From: Acidisarcina sp.
Lineage (GTDB): Bacteria > Acidobacteriota > Terriglobia > Terriglobales > Acidobacteriaceae
Assembly: GCA_035539175.1 (NCBI GenBank)
Contig: DATLIY010000007.1
Location: 248,001 to 312,000 of the forward strand
Length of the DNA: 64,000 bases
Direction: 5' to 3'
Shown: positions 1 through 9,341 of the stretch, one piece after another
How the letters are laid out: each line of letters starts with the position of its first letter
Position numbering within the stretch: the first letter of the stretch is position 1
Program-made: the position numbers and the translations under genes
The notes under the pieces: generated by a model
Databases searched by the model: none
Seen by the model: the letters and a program-made list of their open reading frames with translations, nothing else
Told to the model about the DNA's origin: nothing

Positions 1-71
1 TGGGGGACGCAGAGAGACAAGCCCCCGGCATGTTGCTCGCCATGAGCACCAACTCACCAGGAGGGACTAAG

Positions 72-269
72 TTGCAATTCAAACTGTGGAAACTCTATAG
101 CGAACTACAGAACCTGCTGAAGCGCGAAGAAGGTCAGGACCTGATCGAGTATGCGCTGGTAGTTGCTCTGATTGCATTTGCCGCAACTGCGGGCATGGGC
201 ACAATAGCCAATGACATCAATGCGGCCTTCACGAATATCGGCACCAAGCTGAATACCTATACCAGCTAA
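72..269 (+). CDS. Flp/Fap-type (type IVb) pilin
   Basis: A 65-residue prepilin of the tad/Flp class, which is cleaved by a TadV-like prepilin peptidase and assembled into thin adhesive pili. The class III signal is clear: a short basic leader ending EEG, then QDLIEYALVVALIAF, which puts the conserved Glu at +5 and Tyr at +6 of the mature pilin, followed by a single hydrophobic helix and a short C-terminus. The start is taken as TTG at 72 because a perfect AGGAGGG lies at 59-65, six bases upstream. In-frame ATGs at 30 and 45 would add a leader without a ribosome site. No tad assembly genes are in the window, so they must be elsewhere or to the left. Confidence 0.88.
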   Translation: MQFKLWKLYSELQNLLKREEGQDLIEYALVVALIAFAATAGMGTIANDINAAFTNIGTKLNTYTS

Positions 270-490
270 TCATCACGACAGCACCACACGAATCAACTTG
301 TTTCTTCTTCTTTGGGGGAGAGGCACATGGAGCAAGTCGAAGCCCTCGCGTACTCTCCCTTCGCTCTTTCACAAAGCCTTGATGGAAATGGATCCGTGGT
401 TCTCTTGTGCTCTCCTGCCGCAGCGGAGAAGCAACCAAATCTATCACCGGCAGTCGGCATGAGGGAGACCTCCATGCAAATCGTTCCGTT
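270..490 (+). other. Pilin to GT-C intergenic/leader region
   Basis: A pyrimidine-rich stretch followed by GGGGGAGAGG (about 315-324). A 60-codon open frame (ATG at 312 or 327) runs to a TGA at 492-494 and overlaps the next gene's ATG at 491 as ATGA. It could be a translational-coupling leader, but its composition resembles no known family and it may be chance. No terminator hairpin with a T-run is evident. Confidence 0.25.
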
Positions 491-2236
491 ATGATCCTGT
501 CTCCTGCTCCAGAACGCGGCGCTTCACTGATACTGATTGAAGGAGGCCTTACTGCGATTGCGATCGCTGTAGCGTTCTGCTGCCCCAGGCTTGGCTCCGG
601 GTTCTTTTCGCGCATCGAGCGCGCCTTCACGCGATTGGCGCGCAAACAGGGTCTGGCCGTCGCAACTACCGGCATCACAGCGCTCCTTCTGCGTCTGGCG
701 CTGCTTCCGCTGAATCCAATTCCCCACCCATTCATCCACGATGACTTCAGCTTTCTGCTTGCAGCGGATACCTTCGCATCCGGAAGGCTGACCAATCCCA
801 CTCCCGCGATGTGGATGCATTTTGAAAGCTTCCATATCACGATGACACCAACCTACATGTCGATGTACTTTCCCGCGCAGGGTCTCGTGATGGCCGCGGG
901 CAAATTGCTGCTGGGACATCCCTGGTTTGGCATCTTAGGCGTAACTTCCCTGATGTGCGCTGCCATCTGCTGGATGCTGCAGGCATGGTTGCCGCCAACC
1001 TGGGCGCTTCTCGGAGGCATGCTCGCAATTCTGCGCCTGGGCCTCTTCAGCTACTGGATCAACAGCTATACCGGTGGTGGCTCTGTCGCAGCGCTTGGTG
1101 GAGCGCTCGTGTTGGGATCATTTCCGCGACTCATGCGAACTCCACGACTGCGTCTCAGTCTCTTGATGACCGTCGGCATAATCATGCTCGCCATGAGCCG
1201 CCCTTATGAGGGCATGCTGCTTTGTCTTCCCGTAGCGTTTGTTTTAGGACGCTGGCTGCTCTTCGGAGAGAACAGGCCGACTGCTGCTGTATTTCGTCGC
1301 TGCACCGCGGCGCCGCTGGCGCTCATCCTCGCCGCCGGCGCGTGGATGGCCTACTACGACTATCGTGCCTTCGGAGACCCGCTCATCCAGCCCTATAAAA
1401 TAAACCGGGCTACGTACGCTGTGGCTCCTCACTTTGTCTGGCAAGCTCCACATCCGGAACCAGTCTATAGACATCCGGTCATGCGCAAATTCTATGCAGG
1501 GTGGGAACTCGACGGTTACCTGAGAATTCACACTCTCTCTGGCTTTCTCACGGAGACCCTCTACAAACTCATGAGGGCGACTTTTTTCTTCGCCGGCATT
1601 GTCCTGCTCCCACCTTTACTTATGCTCAAGCGAGTTCTTGCGGATCGCCGGACGCGTTTTCTGGTTCTGTGCGTATTCATATTGGCTGCGGGAATGCTGA
1701 TAGAAACATGGCTCATTCCCCATTACCTCTCACCCTTCACAGCAGCCTTCTATGCGCTTGGTCTGCAGGCGATGCGCCACTTGCGCCTTTGGAGCCCCGC
1801 CGGGCAGCCAGTTGGACTTGAGATCGTGCGGCTCATCGTAATGACATGTATTGTGTTGACCGGACTTCGTGCCTTCGCACAGCCACTTCACCTCACACTT
1901 GCCCAAGCCAGTAACCCCAGTTCCTACTGGTATGGATCGAGAGATTTCGGCGAGCGCCGAGCGCAGATTGAAGCCAGATTGGAGCAACTACCCGGACGCC
2001 AGCTCGTCATCGTCCGCTATCCCCCAAGCCACCTCCCATTCGATGAGTGGGTCTACAACGCTGCGGACATCGATAACTCCAAGGTCGTCTGGTCGCGGGA
2101 GATGGACCCCGCGAACAATCTCGCACTCATGCACTACTACAAGGATCGCAAGGTATGGCTCGTGCAGCCTGATAAAGAGCCAGTGGAAGTAACTCCCTAT
2201 GCCGTATCAGAACAGGAGACTGCTTCCCTGCGCTGA
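491..2236 (+). CDS. Multipass membrane protein, GT-C/GT39-like glycosyltransferase candidate
   Basis: About 581 residues with roughly ten or more hydrophobic segments. After the second membrane segment comes the loop PHPFIHDDFSFLLAADTFASG, which resembles the Asp-Asp/Asp-Glu first luminal loop of ArnT/PMT-like (GT-C) transferases that use polyprenyl-phosphate sugars. The C-terminal 130 residues after the last helices look soluble. The start is ATG 491, since upstream codons (from 407) read as non-membrane sequence of low quality. A GT2 polyprenyl-phosphate-sugar synthase-like gene follows 45 bases downstream on the same strand, a pairing expected for GT-C donors. The acceptor is unknown; glycosylation of a surface polymer or of the neighbouring pilin is only conjecture. 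Confidence 0.65.
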   Translation: MILSPAPERGASLILIEGGLTAIAIAVAFCCPRLGSGFFSRIERAFTRLARKQGLAVATTGITALLLRLALLPLNPIPHPFIHDDFSFLLAADTFASGRLTNPTPAMWMHFESFHITMTPTYMSMYFPAQGLVMAAGKLLLGHPWFGILGVTSLMCAAICWMLQAWLPPTWALLGGMLAILRLGLFSYWINSYTGGGSVAALGGALVLGSFPRLMRTPRLRLSLLMTVGIIMLAMSRPYEGMLLCLPVAFVLGRWLLFGENRPTAAVFRRCTAAPLALILAAGAWMAYYDYRAFGDPLIQPYKINRATYAVAPHFVWQAPHPEPVYRHPVMRKFYAGWELDGYLRIHTLSGFLTETLYKLMRATFFFAGIVLLPPLLMLKRVLADRRTRFLVLCVFILAAGMLIETWLIPHYLSPFTAAFYALGLQAMRHLRLWSPAGQPVGLEIVRLIVMTCIVLTGLRAFAQPLHLTLAQASNPSSYWYGSRDFGERRAQIEARLEQLPGRQLVIVRYPPSHLPFDEWVYNAADIDNSKVVWSREMDPANNLALMHYYKDRKVWLVQPDKEPVEVTPYAVSEQETASLR

Positions 2237-2281
2237 ACGCGTAAGAGTTCCTCGGAAGCAGGCAACAGTTAAGAGGAGACC

Positions 2282-3070
2282 ATGATCAACGGAAAACGCA
2301 TAGCCGTCGTGATGCCGGCTTACAACGCCGAGAGAACCCTCGAAAGAACTGTAGGAGAGCTGCCTGACATCGTCGACATCAAGATACTGGTGGACGACTC
2401 CAGCGAAGACAAGACCGCGCTTCTTGCCGAGCGCCTTGGCGTACAGACATTTGTCCATGACGCGAACTACGGCTATGGTCGCAATCAGCAGACCTGTTAC
2501 CGCGAAGCTCTTGCGGCAGGTGCGGATATAGTCGTGATGGTTCATCCGGATTATCAGTACACTCCATCCCTGGTTGGGCCGATGGCAGGCATGGTGGCCA
2601 GTGGAGTCTATGACATGGTCCTTGCTTCACGAATCCTTGGCAGAGGCGCGCTCACAGGCGGAATGCCGCTGTACAAGTACATCTCCAATCGCTTGCTGAC
2701 GGCCTTTCAAAATCTGTTTCTAGGGGCAAAGCTCTCCGAATACCACACCGGATTTCGCGCTTTCTCACGCGAGCTGCTGCAAACCCTTCCCCTGCTCGAA
2801 AATTCGGATGACTTTGTATTCGACAATCAAATGATCGCTCAGTCCCTGATGTTCGGCTTCAGGATCGGCGAAATATCCTGTCCAACCAAGTACTTTGAGG
2901 AAGCCTCCTCGATCAACTTCCAACGCAGCATGAAATACGGACTGGGCGTCGTGACCACCACGGCAGCCTTTGTCGCCCATAAAGTCGGGATCATTCGCGA
3001 TCCGAAGTTCGACGCAACCGGGAGAAAAGTCACCCTCAAGTACTATTCGGAAGTTACCCAGGGATCGTAA
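2282..3070 (+). CDS. Family 2 glycosyltransferase (polyprenyl-phosphate sugar synthase-like)
   Basis: A 262-residue GT-A enzyme without membrane segments. N-terminal RIAVVMPAYNAERTL is the nucleotide-binding start of GT2 proteins, followed by VDDSSEDKT and the metal-binding region MVHPDYQY (His-Pro-Asp in place of the usual Asp-x-Asp). The later YHTGFRAFSREL block is typical of the DPM1/GtrB-like subgroup. It probably transfers a sugar from a nucleotide donor to a lipid phosphate at the cytoplasmic face of the membrane. An AGGAGA box at 2273-2278 fixes the ATG. It lies 45 bases after the GT-C-like protein and is likely co-transcribed with it. Confidence 0.82.
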   Translation: MINGKRIAVVMPAYNAERTLERTVGELPDIVDIKILVDDSSEDKTALLAERLGVQTFVHDANYGYGRNQQTCYREALAAGADIVVMVHPDYQYTPSLVGPMAGMVASGVYDMVLASRILGRGALTGGMPLYKYISNRLLTAFQNLFLGAKLSEYHTGFRAFSRELLQTLPLLENSDDFVFDNQMIAQSLMFGFRIGEISCPTKYFEEASSINFQRSMKYGLGVVTTTAAFVAHKVGIIRDPKFDATGRKVTLKYYSEVTQGS

Positions 3071-3095
3071 GCATCCCCGGCCGAACGGTGCCCCC

Positions 3096-3216
3096 GAAGT
3101 TCGATCGAGAAGTTCGATCTATATGCGCGTTGCTCGCGCTCCCAACCGCCGCACCCACCCCTGACACCCGGCCTCCGAAGTCTCTCTTGCGCAAACGTCT
3201 CCGATCTTTGTATGAT
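3096..3216 (+). promoter_or_regulatory. Putative norB promoter with an 11-bp direct repeat
   Basis: An 11-base sequence, GAAGTTCGATC, occurs at 3096-3106 and again at 3109-3119, 13 bases apart. Further down TTGCGC (3187-3192) and TATGAT (3211-3216) are separated by 18 bases and form a plausible vegetative promoter about 50 bases before norB. No recognisable NsrR, NorR or FNR site was seen. The repeat could be a regulator site but nothing proves it. Confidence 0.35.
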
Positions 3217-3273
3217 CGACGCCCCGGATGACCTTGATCCGTGTTCCACCACCACGCCTCCGAGGAGCGACAC

Positions 3274-5559
3274 ATGCCTGCTCGCAGCAAGCGGGACCTC
3301 ATGATCTCCAGCGGCTGGATCCAAGCGGCCGTCATCGTTCTCATCATCGGCTTCTTCATCATGGGAGTGCTTACCTATTACACCTATAGCGATGAACCCC
3401 CCATTCCTGAAGTCGTAAAAGCGCCAGACGGCAGTGTCCTCTTTACACGTGCGGATGTCATGGCGGGCCAGAGCATCTTTCTGCGCAACGGCCTTATGGA
3501 ATACGGTTCGATCTTTGGCCATGGCGCGTACCTCGGTCCCGACTTCACCGCTGAGTATCTCCATCGCGCCGCTATCGCCAGCATCGCCTTCTATGGCGGA
3601 ACGAACTCCGACACCGCGAAGACCCGCACCATCCAGGACTTCAAGGCAAACCGCTATGACCCGGGCACCGGCGTACTTACCTATACCGAAGCTCAGGTAT
3701 ACGCATTTGAGCAATGCCGCGCCTACTACTCCACTTTCTTTGGAGAACCAACTACCCGCTTCGGGCTCAGGCCCGGGGCTATTCGCAATCAGGAAGAGAT
3801 TCGCCAACTCGTGGCCTTCTTCAGTTGGACAGCCTGGTCTGGTTCTACAGCTCGTCCCGGCCATTCTTACTCCTACACCAACAACTGGCCGCCGGAGCCG
3901 CTCGTCGATAATCACGCCACCGCGGACTCTATCGTCTGGAGCGTGCTCTCACTCGCCGCGCTGCTTGGTGGCACCGGCCTGCTCCTCGCTGCATTTGGCC
4001 GCTGGAACTTTCTCGGATGGCACGGGCGCGAGATGCAAAGTATGAACTTCCGCGCACCAGATGATGTCCTCCTCACTCCTGCGCAAAAAGTATGCGTCTG
4101 GTTCTTTTTCGTCATGGCCGCCTTGTTCGTTGTGCAGACGCTTCTCGGCGGCGCAACCGAGCACTATCGTGCCGACCTGCAGACCTTCTTCGGCTTTGAT
4201 CTTGGCCGCCTGCTGCCATTCAACGTAGTTCGAACCTGGCATCTGCAACTCTCTGTCTTCTGGGTCGCCACCTCCTATCTGGCCGCGGGAATTTTTCTCG
4301 CACCAATGATCGTCGGACGCGAACCTAACGGACAAAACTTTCTAGCCTATGGATTGCTCGGTGCTCTGGTCATCGTTGTCGTGGGAAGCCTTGTCGGCGA
4401 GTTCGGTGGCATCCAGGGGTTCATCCGCAATGCCTGGATTGGAAACCAGGGATTTGAGTGGCTCGACCTTGGACGCCTCTGGCAGATCCTGCTGGTCATT
4501 GGCCTTTTCTTCTGGGCTGTCATTCTTTATCGCGGACTGCGAGGACGCCTCGCCTCAGAGCATCTGGGGAACATGCCCTGGCTCTTCTTTTTCTCGGCGC
4601 TCTCCATCCCTGCGTTCTATAGTGTCGGCCTCCTCGCCCATCCCGCGGAGCACTTCACAACGACCGACTTCTGGCGCTTCTGGGTAGTTCACCTCTGGGT
4701 CGAAGATTTTCTCGAGTTGTTCACCACAATCCTCGTCGCCTACATCTTCGTGCTTCTGGGAGTCGTGCACGAGCGCATGGCGCTGCGGTTGATCTATCTC
4801 GACATCATTCTCTATTCAGCGGGCGGCATCGTCGGCACAATGCACCATGTCTACTTCTCCGGCGAACCCGCTCTCCACATGGCCCTCGGCGCCTTCTTCT
4901 CCGCTGCGGAGGTCATACCTCTCACCTTCCTCACACTGGAATCCTGGAGCTTCCTCCAACTCGGCGTCGTTCAGGAGTCCAACTCAGCGACTCCCTTCCC
5001 CCACTACTGGGCCGTCATGTTCCTCGCTGCCGTCGGCTTCTGGAACTTCCTCGGCGCCGGAATCTTCGGCTTCCTTATCAACCTGCCCGTAGTCTCCTAC
5101 TACGAAATCGGCACCGCACTCACAGCGAATCACGCGCACGCATCCATGATGGGCGTCTATGGAATGCTCTCCGTAGGTCTCGCGCTCTTCTGCCTGCGTT
5201 ACATCATCCCGCAGAAACATTGGTCCGATAACGCCGCGAAGATCAGCTTCTGGTCGCTGAATCTCGGGCTCGCGTGGATGGTCTTCGCCACCCTCTTCCC
5301 TCTTGGTGTGCTCCAGCTCTATCACTCCATCAACGTCAGCTATTATGATGCCCGCACCCTGTCCTACATCGGCAGCCACGCCAACTCTGTATTGGAGTGG
5401 ATGCGTATGCCCGGAGACGTTGTCTTCATCGTCGGCGGCACTTTGCCAATTCTCTACCTTACTTTTCTGGGAATTCGCTACATGAACAAGCCAACAGCCT
5501 TGAAGGAACCGGAAGGCGTACTCTTTACCGAAGTAGTCACTCCAAGTCAACGGAACTGA
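3274..5559 (+). CDS. norB: Quinol-dependent nitric oxide reductase (qNOR), single subunit
   Basis: A 761-residue inner-membrane enzyme that reduces 2 NO to N2O with electrons from quinol. Length and layout match qNOR: an N-terminal membrane anchor, a roughly 200-residue periplasmic domain without a haem c CxxCH motif, then about 12 helices of haem-copper oxidase type. Ligand-bearing helices are visible: WHLQLSVFW, HLWVEDFLELF (with the conserved glutamate near the non-haem iron), MHHVYFSG and NHAHASMMGVYGML. The start is ATG 3274, preceded by CGAGGAG at 3261-3267; the frame is open further upstream to 3241 without a better site. No other denitrification gene is nearby, so it may serve NO detoxification. 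The next gene starts two bases after the stop. Confidence 0.95.
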   Translation: MPARSKRDLMISSGWIQAAVIVLIIGFFIMGVLTYYTYSDEPPIPEVVKAPDGSVLFTRADVMAGQSIFLRNGLMEYGSIFGHGAYLGPDFTAEYLHRAAIASIAFYGGTNSDTAKTRTIQDFKANRYDPGTGVLTYTEAQVYAFEQCRAYYSTFFGEPTTRFGLRPGAIRNQEEIRQLVAFFSWTAWSGSTARPGHSYSYTNNWPPEPLVDNHATADSIVWSVLSLAALLGGTGLLLAAFGRWNFLGWHGREMQSMNFRAPDDVLLTPAQKVCVWFFFVMAALFVVQTLLGGATEHYRADLQTFFGFDLGRLLPFNVVRTWHLQLSVFWVATSYLAAGIFLAPMIVGREPNGQNFLAYGLLGALVIVVVGSLVGEFGGIQGFIRNAWIGNQGFEWLDLGRLWQILLVIGLFFWAVILYRGLRGRLASEHLGNMPWLFFFSALSIPAFYSVGLLAHPAEHFTTTDFWRFWVVHLWVEDFLELFTTILVAYIFVLLGVVHERMALRLIYLDIILYSAGGIVGTMHHVYFSGEPALHMALGAFFSAAEVIPLTFLTLESWSFLQLGVVQESNSATPFPHYWAVMFLAAVGFWNFLGAGIFGFLINLPVVSYYEIGTALTANHAHASMMGVYGMLSVGLALFCLRYIIPQKHWSDNAAKISFWSLNLGLAWMVFATLFPLGVLQLYHSINVSYYDARTLSYIGSHANSVLEWMRMPGDVVFIVGGTLPILYLTFLGIRYMNKPTALKEPEGVLFTEVVTPSQRN

Positions 5560-5561
5560 AG

Positions 5562-6116
5562 ATGAGCAACATACCCATCGAATACGTTCTGGCCCTCGGG
5601 TATGCGATCTTTCTGCTGGCGGCCGCCTTGTTGCTTGAGGCGGCCTCCCGCTATGCCTATCGCCGATCACTCCAGACCAGCACGATGGGCTTCACCTACC
5701 ATCCCGAACGCAACATCTGGAAGTGCCCCGAGAACCAGCACCTCTTCCCCGTCTTTACAGATCCGTTCAAGGGGTCTGTAACCTACCGTGCACACGCCGC
5801 CACCTGCAACGCATGCCACTGCAAGCCCTCCTGCACCGACTCTTCCTCCGGCCGGGAAATCGTACACAAGAGCACTCCCAGCCTGAAATATGGCATGCAA
5901 CACTTTCATCGGGGCCTTTCGCTCATGCTGCTCACCCTGGCCAATCTCATCCTCATCGTCGAGATGCTGCGCACGCCCGGCTTCTACCCACGCGCCCTCC
6001 TACTCGCCGTGCTGGTTCTCTTCTGCGCTATTGGGATGCGCCTCTTCTCCGGGCTTCCTCCTGGTACGCCACAACCTGGTATGCCACAGCAGCATCCAAA
6101 CCATGCTCGTTTCTAA
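5562..6116 (+). CDS. norB-linked membrane protein with Cys-rich zinc-ribbon-like domain
   Basis: 184 residues, starting two bases after norB, so certainly co-transcribed. One N-terminal membrane helix (about residues 8-27), a soluble part with WKCPENQHL and then YRAHAATCNACHCKPSCT, and two C-terminal membrane helices (about 115-160). The spacing CP-x-(N/G)-x-x-L ... YR ... CxxCxxxxxC resembles the zinc-ribbon segment found in IS1182-type DDE transposases, but no catalytic transposase domain is present. The four or five cysteines could bind zinc or another metal. No known family was recognised. Its tight linkage suggests a role in assembly of, or electron or NO sensing by, the reductase; this is inference. 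Confidence 0.75.
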   Translation: MSNIPIEYVLALGYAIFLLAAALLLEAASRYAYRRSLQTSTMGFTYHPERNIWKCPENQHLFPVFTDPFKGSVTYRAHAATCNACHCKPSCTDSSSGREIVHKSTPSLKYGMQHFHRGLSLMLLTLANLILIVEMLRTPGFYPRALLLAVLVLFCAIGMRLFSGLPPGTPQPGMPQQHPNHARF

Positions 6117-6190
6117 AAATTCGTCGCTGTCGCTGGCGCCCATATGCTTCACCGCTTGCATCCCCAACACGGGTCAAATAGTCTTCCCTA

Positions 6191-7081
6191 ATGTTTCCTC
6201 TGTCTCCCATAGCATCGCGGCTCCATAAAACACAGCCTCGGCGCGGGCTTCTAGCTTGCGCACTGATCTTGTTCTTCCTGCCTTCCTCCAGCGCGCATGC
6301 AAACTCAGATTCAGCCCCGCAGGAAGGCTCTTCCGTCAGTTCTTCCTCACTGCCGGAGGCGCCTCAGCCCCAGGCCACTCGGCCTCAGAGCACGTCCGCC
6401 AGTCCAACAGAGGATCGCGACGCAGTCACCCTTCGCAACACGCCCGTCCACATTCTCAAGGATCAGGCAGCTATCTGGACCAGTCCTCTCCGCATGCGTC
6501 CTCATGACCTCATATGGCTTCTGCCTTTTGCCGGTGCAACCGGCGCGGGCATCGCCACGGATCATCACGTCATGTCTTCAGTAGTCAGCCACGATGCCGG
6601 CTTCAACCAGCACAACATCGATGCATCCAACGCGCTCATTGGAAGCCTTATCGCACTACCGGCAGCCACCTATGGATTCGGCTATTTCAAGGACAATCCG
6701 CACGCTCGCGAGACAGGCATCCTGGGCGCCGAAGCGCTGGTCGATGGAGTCGTTGTCGAGCAGGGACTCAAGTTCATCTTCTGGCGCGAAAGACCATCCG
6801 ACGACCACGCGCGTGGTCTGTTCTTTCAATCAAGTTCCGGAGCAGATTCTTCCATGCCGTCATCGCATAGCCTCTTGGCGTGGTCTTCCGCTGCCGTCAT
6901 CGCGTCCGAGTATCCCTCTATCTGGAGCCAGGTCGGCGTATATTCCCTGGCTACCGGAGTCAGCGTGACCCGCGTGCTCGGCCAGCAGCACTTCCCCACA
7001 GATGTATTGCTGGGCAGCGCGGCAGGATGGCTGATTGGCCATTACGTCTATCGCGCCCACCACAAACACACCGCTCACTAG
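6191..7081 (+). CDS. PAP2-family phosphatase, exported
   Basis: 296 residues. An N-terminal signal sequence (LLACALILFFLPSSSAHA) is followed by a Ser/Pro/Gln-rich linker and a PAP2 domain (about 100-290). The three family motifs are present: KFIFWRERP, SMPSSHS (PSGH box, with Ser for Gly) and SVTRVLGQQHFPTDVLLG. The family dephosphorylates phosphatidate or undecaprenyl pyrophosphate on the outer face of the inner membrane, or haloperoxidase-like substrates. ATG 6191 has no good ribosome site, so a slightly different start is possible. It is separated from the norB pair by 74 bases with no clear terminator. Confidence 0.88.
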   Translation: MFPLSPIASRLHKTQPRRGLLACALILFFLPSSSAHANSDSAPQEGSSVSSSSLPEAPQPQATRPQSTSASPTEDRDAVTLRNTPVHILKDQAAIWTSPLRMRPHDLIWLLPFAGATGAGIATDHHVMSSVVSHDAGFNQHNIDASNALIGSLIALPAATYGFGYFKDNPHARETGILGAEALVDGVVVEQGLKFIFWRERPSDDHARGLFFQSSSGADSSMPSSHSLLAWSSAAVIASEYPSIWSQVGVYSLATGVSVTRVLGQQHFPTDVLLGSAAGWLIGHYVYRAHHKHTAH

Positions 7082-7330
7082 AGCGCCCTCGCCGATCTGG
7101 ACCGAAACCCGGTTCGTTCCCGTTACTGCCACTCTGAAGAGCTGGCATCCGCCGATGTTGCGTCCTTCCGCCAGGAAGAGCCTGCCTTGCCTGATTCCCA
7201 AACGGCGCGGCTGCCAATAGCACAAACGTAACAGTCACGACTACGACTCCAGATGGATCGAGTTGCGAGGCGAAACGTCGTTCAATGGAACTACGAAATC
7301 CAATTTTTTGCTCCTCCTTTCGAGGTACCT

Positions 7331-9256
7331 ATGAAGTTCCCAAAGGTCCTCATTGCGCTCGTTGCAATGGCCGCTTTATCTGTATGCGCGCTTGCTCAGT
7401 CAAACGTGATTGAAAATCAGACAACCTATCTGTATGTCGATGCCAACTCCGGCTCAGACCTCAACCCTGGAACCCAGGCGTTACCCTTCCTCACCATAGG
7501 AAAAGCCGCCAGCCAGGCGAAAACAAATAATGTCAACGGCATTGGCACCAAAGTCTTTATAAATCCAGGCGTGTATCGGGAACTCCTGAACATCCAGCCA
7601 ACCTATAAGCAGACAGCAGCACCCATCACATTCCAGGCCACCCAGACCGGTACAGCGGTCATCGCAGGATCGGATATCCTCACTGGCTGGTCCCCATCAG
7701 CGGCCAATCCAAGCATCTATACGCACCCCTGGAACTACAGCTTCGGCTTCTGTCCCATACCCTCTGGCTGGCCAACCGGCTTTGCGCCTGTAATCCAGCG
7801 AACAGAGATGGTCTATGTAAATGGGCAGGCGTTGACGCAGGTCATGGATCCTTCGCTCATCCGCTCCGGAACGTTCTATATCGATGAGACGGCCAATCTC
7901 ATCAGCCTCTGGCCCTCGCCAACTGCGAGCATGGCAACAGCAGTCGTGGAAGCGGCAGTTCGCCCCCAGACTCTAAACGTCTCCGGGCGCACCAACATGG
8001 TCTTTCGCGGATTGGTCTTCCGCCACGCCGCTTCCTGCCTTATGCAGGGCGGTGCAACCGTCGGCAGCAGCACCAATATTCTGTTTGACCAGGTTCAGGC
8101 GAATTGGAATAACTGGGGTGGCCTGGCGATAAACTCCAGCAACTTCGTCACGGTGCAGAATTCAGTCGCAAACTATAACGGAGGCACAGGGTTCCTGGGC
8201 TTTCGGACGCGGAATGCTCTCTATCAGTTCGATGAGAGCGACTACAACAACTGGCGCGGCGCAATGGGAGCCTTTTACAACTGGGGCATGGGCGGAACCA
8301 AGCTATTCGCCATGCACGGAGCCACCGTCAATCAGATTCATGCCTATAGGAATCAGGCACAGGGATTATGGTTTGATACGGATAACCGGCAGATCACCAT
8401 CAACAACGCAACGCTCGCGGAAAACTTCGCCGGCAATCTTCAGCTTGAGGCCAGTGAAGGACCGATCTCCCTTGCCAACAGCACCCTGTGCTCCGGCGGA
8501 TTGGGAGTGAACGTCATCAATACGGCAAGTCTCACCGCGACCGGAAATACCTTCTACAACAACGGTGGAACTGCCAAGTGGCAAGGGCAGTTCTTCCTTG
8601 CCGGCAAACCCGGAGGCCGCGTGATCACCGACTGGGAAACCGGTCAGACCTACACTCTCTATACCCAGAACACGACGCTCAGTAACAATACCTTCGAGGA
8701 TGCTGGAGCAGGACAGTTTGTGTTTGCCACATACCTGTCTGGAACCGACTGGACCCAGTTCACCTCCACCCTCGCATCCAACAATAACTACTGGTTTGAT
8801 CCGAACACCGCCAAGAGATTCTCGATCGTAAATGGCAAGCAGGTAGACCTCCCCGGCTGGCAACTGAACACGGCGGAGGATATGGCATCCATCTGGTCGA
8901 GCAACAGCCAGACCTCCAATTGCGCGGTTCCCAGCACCCCCTACCCGGACTTCTCGGTGAACGCTGACAACCATACATACACGATGGTGGCAGGCAGCGG
9001 CACCATCCAGCTATGGGTGAACTCGTTCTCGTTCGGAACGGTGAACCTCGCGGTGGCGGGATTGCCATCCGGCGTCACCGCATCCTTCTCCACCAACACA
9101 CTCATCAGCGGCAATCCCGTGCTCACGCTGGCCGCTGCTTCGACCGCGGTCAACCAGACCGTGCCGATTACCATCATCGTCAATCGTGGAAGCCGCGTGC
9201 ATACCATCACGGTCTACGTGCACGTTGTTCCAGCCACAACCACAACGACTCTCTAG
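7331..9256 (+). CDS. Secreted right-handed beta-helix protein with C-terminal Ig-like domain
   Basis: About 641 residues. The start is ATG 7331, which begins an ideal signal peptide (MKFPKVLIALVAMAALSVCALAQ); the frame is open back to 7253 but those residues are not signal-like. The mature N-terminus YLYVDANSGSDLNPG matches the DUF1565 opening of parallel beta-helix proteins. Asn-rich coil repeats (NNWGGLAINSSN, LSNNTFEDAGAG) fill the middle. The last 95 residues form an Ig-like module of the kind common in acidobacterial secreted proteins. A polysaccharide-binding or lyase role is possible, but no lyase catalytic residues can be named. A terminator follows. Confidence 0.8.
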   Translation: MKFPKVLIALVAMAALSVCALAQSNVIENQTTYLYVDANSGSDLNPGTQALPFLTIGKAASQAKTNNVNGIGTKVFINPGVYRELLNIQPTYKQTAAPITFQATQTGTAVIAGSDILTGWSPSAANPSIYTHPWNYSFGFCPIPSGWPTGFAPVIQRTEMVYVNGQALTQVMDPSLIRSGTFYIDETANLISLWPSPTASMATAVVEAAVRPQTLNVSGRTNMVFRGLVFRHAASCLMQGGATVGSSTNILFDQVQANWNNWGGLAINSSNFVTVQNSVANYNGGTGFLGFRTRNALYQFDESDYNNWRGAMGAFYNWGMGGTKLFAMHGATVNQIHAYRNQAQGLWFDTDNRQITINNATLAENFAGNLQLEASEGPISLANSTLCSGGLGVNVINTASLTATGNTFYNNGGTAKWQGQFFLAGKPGGRVITDWETGQTYTLYTQNTTLSNNTFEDAGAGQFVFATYLSGTDWTQFTSTLASNNNYWFDPNTAKRFSIVNGKQVDLPGWQLNTAEDMASIWSSNSQTSNCAVPSTPYPDFSVNADNHTYTMVAGSGTIQLWVNSFSFGTVNLAVAGLPSGVTASFSTNTLISGNPVLTLAAASTAVNQTVPITIIVNRGSRVHTITVYVHVVPATTTTTL

Positions 9257-9279
9257 AAATAAGCAGTATGAATCCGCAG

Positions 9280-9311
9280 AGAGGCTCGCGGGACTACCCC
9301 CGGGCCTCTTT
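9280..9311 (+). terminator. Rho-independent terminator after the beta-helix gene
   Basis: AGAGGCTCGCGGG, a five-base loop region, then CCCCGGGCCTCT and TTT. The arms pair with a small internal mismatch, and the element lies 24 bases after the stop codon. Confidence 0.65.
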
Positions 9312-9341
9312 GTCATTCTCTAAGACCGGCCTCATTCATCG

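Noticed and set aside
312-494. A 60-codon frame between the pilin and the GT-C-like protein
   Set aside because: It overlaps the next start as ATGA and has a purine-rich stretch nearby, but the composition is not convincing; kept only as a possible leader in the intergenic entry.
3043-3915. A 290-codon minus-strand frame across the norB 5' region
   Set aside because: No domain; norB is certain on the other strand.
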